NCBI GenBank assembly: GCA_003963305.1
Contig: RXJR01000013.1
Location: forward strand, 1 to 64,000
From: Candidatus Melainabacteria bacterium
Lineage (GTDB): Bacteria; Cyanobacteriota; Vampirovibrionia; Obscuribacterales; Obscuribacteraceae
Length of the DNA stretch: 64,000 nucleotides
Direction: 5' to 3'
Shown here piece after piece: positions 61,011 to 64,000 of this stretch. The notes below the pieces were generated by a model that ran no database searches, was not told the origin of the DNA, and saw only the letters and a list, made by a program, of their open reading frames with translations. Within the stretch, counting starts at the first letter, position 1. Each line of letters begins with the position of its first letter. The translations under genes and the position numbers were made by a program.

Positions 61011-62429
61011 GTGAAAGTCAAAATGATTTTGCCTGCGCTGACCGAGGCAAAGAGTCCATTTTATCGACCGATTAAATACTCGCTCTTTCCTCCATTGGGA
61101 CTGGCGACCCTGGCAGCGCGCCTCCCACAGGGTTGGGACATTCAAGTAGTAGATGAGCACGTGGAAGAATTGCGGCTTGATGACGAACCAGATCTCGTTG
61201 TCATTCAAACTTACATAACATCCGCTTTCCGCGCCTACAAAATTGCCGATCACTATCGCAAGAATGGAGCGTTTGTCGTGATGGGCGGATTACATGTAAC
61301 TTCACTGCCCGACGAAGCGTTGCAGCACGCAGACACCATAATTCTCGGCCCCGCTGGTGACGCATGGGGGCGCTTCATCAATGATTTCATCTCGGGAAAA
61401 ACAGAACGAACATACGTAGCCAAAAAACGTTCCTTAGTCGGTGCGCCACCCATACGACGAGACTTGATCAAGCGTCACCTCTATCTCTGTCCCAACTCAA
61501 TCGTCGTTTCACGCGGATGCCCGCACACCTGCGATTTTTGCTACAAAGAGGCTTTCTTTAAAGGAGGCAAGTCGTTCTACACTCAAGAAGTCGATGACGC
61601 ATTGGCAGAGATTGAAAGACTTCCGGGGCGCCATGTCTATTTTCTAGACGATCATCTGTTCGGCAATGAGCGCTTTGCCAATGCCTTATTTGATGGAATG
61701 AAAGGGATGGGACGAGTGTTTCAAGCGGCCGGCACAATCCAATCAATATTGCGACCAGGACTTCTGGAAAAGGCAGCCGAAGCTGGATTGCGCAGTCTCT
61801 TCGTCGGTTTCGAGACTCTTAATCCGTCCAATCTACAAGACCATGACAAATATCAGAACCTCAATCGCGACTACAACTCCGCAATCAAACGTGTTCACGA
61901 TTTAGGTGTAATGGTGAATGGAAGTTTTGTTTTTGGCATGGACCACGATGACGAAACAGTCTTCGATAGAACTGTGGATTGGGCTGTGAATCAGGGCATA
62001 GAAACAGCCACTTTCCATATATTGACGCCCTACCCGTCTACAGAATTACACAATCGAATGAGCACCGAAGGGCGCATGCTGCATCGCAATTGGGATCTGT
62101 ATGATACGCGCCACGTCGTGCACAAACATCCAACGATGTCTGCGCAAACGCTTGAGGATGGTTATTGGCGGGCCTACAAAGATTTCTACCGTTGGCCGCA
62201 CATCCTCAAAGGGGCAATGCAGAAAGATAATTTGCATGCCCAACTGCGACACCTCGCCTACGCAGGTGGATGGAAAAAATTCGAGCCACTCTGGGACGCA
62301 ATCATAAAAACACAGAGAGTAACTAGAATGCTGCCACTTCTAGAAGAAGTACTGGCTGCGTTCGGCAAATTCAATTCCGATTCTGAAAAGTCCGACAAAC
62401 CATCGGCTGAATTGAGCAAGGTGGCCTAG
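61011..62429 (+). CDS. B12-binding-domain radical SAM enzyme
   Basis: This 472-residue protein has an N-terminal Rossmann-like cobalamin-binding domain at ~1-150 ('FPPLGLATLAARLPQGWDIQ', 'VVIQTYITSAFRAYKIAD', 'VVMGGLHVTSLPDEAL'). The radical SAM barrel follows, with the 4Fe-4S motif Cys170-x3-Cys174-x2-Cys177 in 'RGCPHTCDFCY' and 'VYFLDDHLFGN', 'LFVGFETLN', 'VNGSFVFGMDHD' downstream. The family methylates or rearranges unactivated carbons; members act on hopanoids, chlorins and other lipids. The GTG start follows GCGGAGA. Its position just after the megasynthases suggests it modifies their acyl product; this is inference. Confidence 0.85.
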   Translation: MKVKMILPALTEAKSPFYRPIKYSLFPPLGLATLAARLPQGWDIQVVDEHVEELRLDDEPDLVVIQTYITSAFRAYKIADHYRKNGAFVVMGGLHVTSLPDEALQHADTIILGPAGDAWGRFINDFISGKTERTYVAKKRSLVGAPPIRRDLIKRHLYLCPNSIVVSRGCPHTCDFCYKEAFFKGGKSFYTQEVDDALAEIERLPGRHVYFLDDHLFGNERFANALFDGMKGMGRVFQAAGTIQSILRPGLLEKAAEAGLRSLFVGFETLNPSNLQDHDKYQNLNRDYNSAIKRVHDLGVMVNGSFVFGMDHDDETVFDRTVDWAVNQGIETATFHILTPYPSTELHNRMSTEGRMLHRNWDLYDTRHVVHKHPTMSAQTLEDGYWRAYKDFYRWPHILKGAMQKDNLHAQLRHLAYAGGWKKFEPLWDAIIKTQRVTRMLPLLEEVLAAFGKFNSDSEKSDKPSAELSKVA

Positions 62430-62492
62430 CCAGAGCAAGACCCAATCAGCCGGACTTGCCTGGTTTCTGCCAGCCGTCACCTGCATCTCGAC

Positions 62493-62513
62493 TTGCCCGG
62501 TTCTACCAGGCAA
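62493..62513 (+). terminator. Hairpin in the gap after the radical SAM gene
   Basis: TTGCCCGG-ttcta-CCAGGCAA forms an 8-bp stem with one C-A mismatch. A related sequence (gacttgcctggtttctgccag) lies about 40 bp upstream, so the gap holds two similar hairpin-prone elements. No T-run follows. Confidence 0.4.
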
Positions 62514-62638
62514 ATTCTCACATCTCGACTGTGCCACAGAGCCGCCACAAATGTGCCACCGGCGAGTCACCTGGATTTCGTATGCTTCAAGGGTCGGAAG
62601 TCAACCGACGACTACTTTACTAACAGACGGAGACCATT

Positions 62639-63112
62639 ATGACTGCTAACAGAGATAGAGTTGAGCACGCAATAACAGAAACCCTGAACGGACAGCAGCT
62701 TGGTCGTCCAAACATACAGTGTCAACTGGAAGAGATGCGGCGCGCCGACCCACGTAATTACCTCGACAACATTCGAATGATGGAAAAGATCACGTCAAAC
62801 TACAAAGACTTTCCACACCTCGAACTGTACAACGCAGAGCGCGATGCGGAACGTGCGGAAAGAACCGGACGCGCTGGACAAGGCTCACCGCGCCAGATGC
62901 GCATCGAAGCGGCACCACGAATACCTGTAACACGCGAAGACTTGCCACCGCTTCATACATCAAGCAGTTATAGGGGCGATTCATTCAGCTACGCCTCAGG
63001 CGGAGCTACCGGATCAGACTATCAACACACAGGATCAGTGTATCAACCTACAGGATCATGGCAACAATCTACAGAATCCGATTATTGGCGAGCTCGTCCG
63101 AACAGCTACTAA
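62639..63112 (+). CDS. Small hypothetical protein, paralog of the next gene
   Basis: This 157-residue hydrophilic protein has no signal peptide. The N-terminal ~65 residues share a pattern with the next gene's product: P-x-I-x2-Q, R-x2-DP-x2-Y-x2-N, then P-x-LEL. The C-terminus has Ser/Tyr/Gly repeats of the type 'TGSVYQPTGS'. GGAG precedes the ATG. The family is unknown; the duplication suggests a rapidly evolving accessory pair. Confidence 0.65.
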   Translation: MTANRDRVEHAITETLNGQQLGRPNIQCQLEEMRRADPRNYLDNIRMMEKITSNYKDFPHLELYNAERDAERAERTGRAGQGSPRQMRIEAAPRIPVTREDLPPLHTSSSYRGDSFSYASGGATGSDYQHTGSVYQPTGSWQQSTESDYWRARPNSY

Positions 63113-63134
63113 GAATTTTCGACGAGGGATAAAT

Positions 63135-63158
63135 TGCCACTCGCTCTGACGGGTGGCA
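63135..63158 (+). terminator. Stem-loop between the two paralogous small genes
   Basis: TGCCACTCG-ctctga-CGGGTGGCA is a 9-bp stem with one G-T wobble. No T-run follows, so it may be an attenuator or processing site controlling the ratio of the two products. Confidence 0.5.
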
Positions 63159-63193
63159 GAAATCTCATTTCTACAATCCAAGGAGTTCCTACG

Positions 63194-63649
63194 ATGACTG
63201 CAGATTTTCACAACTTCGATGCTATCGCAAAGACAGAGAAGATGAACGGACCAGACCAGAAACTTTCTGAGAATCCAATCAATGCCCAGATGCAAGGACT
63301 GAGAGAATCAGACCCAAAAGGCTACATCGCCAATTTGAAACAAATGGATAACGCCGGTCACGCTCAGCAATGTTGTCCCAAGCTTGAACTGCTGGACGCA
63401 AACGCTTTGAGCGAGAAAAAACAAGCACTTCTAAAAGATCAAGCGAATCAAGTTGAAGCAGAAGCAAAAAATGGTGCGAATCAGGCGAAAAAGTTCTCAG
63501 AGAATGGCGGTGGACCAAAAGACGGAAGACCCGTAAATTTTCAGGATCTGAGCGTCAAAGATGTAGAAATCAAAATCAAGCTCGACGTCGCATCGACTCT
63601 GCCAAAAACTCCAGATGTCGCCTTGCCGAACTACACAATTTACGACTGA
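63194..63649 (+). CDS. Small hypothetical protein, paralog of the preceding gene
   Basis: The ATG at 63194 follows a perfect AAGGAG at eight-base spacing, giving 151 residues (an earlier in-frame start has no ribosome site). The N-terminal half resembles the upstream product ('NPINAQMQGLRESDPKGYIA', 'PKLELLDA'). The middle is Ala/Gln/Lys-rich and helical, and the C-terminus differs from the paralog. It has no signal peptide, membrane segment or known family. Confidence 0.65.
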   Translation: MTADFHNFDAIAKTEKMNGPDQKLSENPINAQMQGLRESDPKGYIANLKQMDNAGHAQQCCPKLELLDANALSEKKQALLKDQANQVEAEAKNGANQAKKFSENGGGPKDGRPVNFQDLSVKDVEIKIKLDVASTLPKTPDVALPNYTIYD

Positions 63650-63692
63650 GAAACGTGACCGCTCCCGCTCCAACACGTTTCATTCACATCAC

Positions 63693-63728
63693 CAAATTCC
63701 AACCACCGTAAAAAGTGGTTGGAATTTG
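63693..63728. terminator. Bidirectional stem-loop between convergent genes
   Basis: CAAATTCCAACCAC and GTGGTTGGAATTTG form a perfect 14-bp inverted repeat around an 8-base loop. It lies in the 94-bp gap between convergent genes and probably ends transcription from both sides, although T-runs are short. Confidence 0.75.
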
Positions 63729-63743
63729 ATTGATTTCTGGTGT

Positions 63744-64000
63744 CTAGAAATTTCTATTCAACATTGAACGAAAGCCATTTCCAGGGCTTGTATTTCCAAA
63801 AATGCTACCGCTGTTATTGAACCGACCGTTGTTAAAACGACCAGGCAACAGGGCATTCAGTATGCGACTCAACAGATTACGCTTGTGCTTGCGTCGATTC
63901 AAAATACCGTTGTTGTTGAGCAGTCCATTATTATTGTGAAACAAGCTGCCGCTATTGAAGACGCTATGGTTGGTCAGACCATTTGTGAGAGTGTTTGAAA
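63744..64000 (-). CDS. Asn/Gly-rich repeat protein, C-terminal part (5' end outside window)
   Basis: The frame is open from the right edge down to a TAG at 63744, so the true start lies beyond the window; the TTG at 63944 is only an internal Leu. About 85 residues are visible. They are short repeats of a hydrophobic residue followed by N-N/S-G ('VFNSGSLFHNNNGLLNNNG'), broken by a basic stretch ('NRRKHKRNLLSRILNALLPG'), then more repeats ('RFNNGRFNNSGSIFGN'). This recalls pentapeptide-like or secreted Asn-rich proteins; function is unknown. Confidence 0.5.
   Translation of the reverse strand, partial: SNTLTNGLTNHSVFNSGSLFHNNNGLLNNNGILNRRKHKRNLLSRILNALLPGRFNNGRFNNSGSIFGNTSPGNGFRSMLNRNF

Overview
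The window reads as chromosomal DNA of a Gram-negative-type (diderm) bacterium. It has a TetR-controlled RND efflux pump, DsbD, secreted TPR proteins and many TTG/GTG starts, with roughly half G+C. Gene style is compatible with a non-photosynthetic cyanobacterial lineage (Vampirovibrionia/'Melainabacteria', for example Obscuribacterales). That assignment is an inference from gene content and not a measured phylogeny.

Layout. (1) 1-5 kb: the C-terminal part of a Roadblock/LC7 protein with an in-frame 18-bp repeat array, then a minus-strand block of a BCP/PrxQ peroxiredoxin, DsbD and a family-1 glycoside hydrolase. (2) 5.2-10.3 kb: two tandem paralogous GT-C/TMTC-like membrane proteins that overlap by one base. 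(3) 10.3-15.7 kb: small membrane proteins, class-2-like dihydroorotate dehydrogenase and, divergently, a zinc-ribbon/Ser-Thr kinase/TPR protein. (4) 15.6-22.1 kb: a minus-strand TetR - membrane fusion protein - RND pump - secreted repeat protein block with a perfect palindromic operator in front. (5) 22.2-27.3 kb: hypothetical proteins, a nucleotidyltransferase, a TPR protein and an AroE-like protein. (6) 27.3-32.6 kb: a reductive pyrimidine catabolism operon (aminotransferase, beta-ureidopropionase, PreT, PreA) without a dihydropyrimidinase. (7) 32.9-36.1 kb: an MBOAT/SGNH polysaccharide O-acetylation pair, then tRNA-Lys with a terminator. (8) 36.2-43.4 kb: hypotheticals, an LRR-DUF4240 fusion, an AlkA-type glycosylase, secreted proteins and proline dehydrogenase. 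(9) 43.5-62.4 kb: the most remarkable part, a probable lipid/glycolipid biosynthetic locus. (10) 62.6-64 kb: two tandem paralogous small proteins and the end of an Asn-rich repeat protein.

The lipid locus. A 2992-aa iterative synthase (NPD-NPD-KS-AT-ACP-KR-DH) overlaps by ATGA with a 1685-aa partner (KS-AT-DH-phosphopantetheinyl transferase). Between them they carry every activity needed to build and reduce a long acyl chain on one ACP: condensation, acyl transfer, ketoreduction, dehydration, a candidate FMN enoyl reductase, and ACP activation. The logic is that of PUFA synthases (PfaA-E) and heterocyst glycolipid synthases, but the domain order and fusions differ from both. A GH3-family acyl-acid ligase and a family-2/21-like glycosyltransferase lie immediately upstream. 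A B12-binding radical SAM enzyme lies immediately downstream, behind an array of GTTAACT boxes spaced exactly 22 bp apart. The working hypothesis is a dedicated pathway for an unusual modified, possibly glycosylated, lipid.
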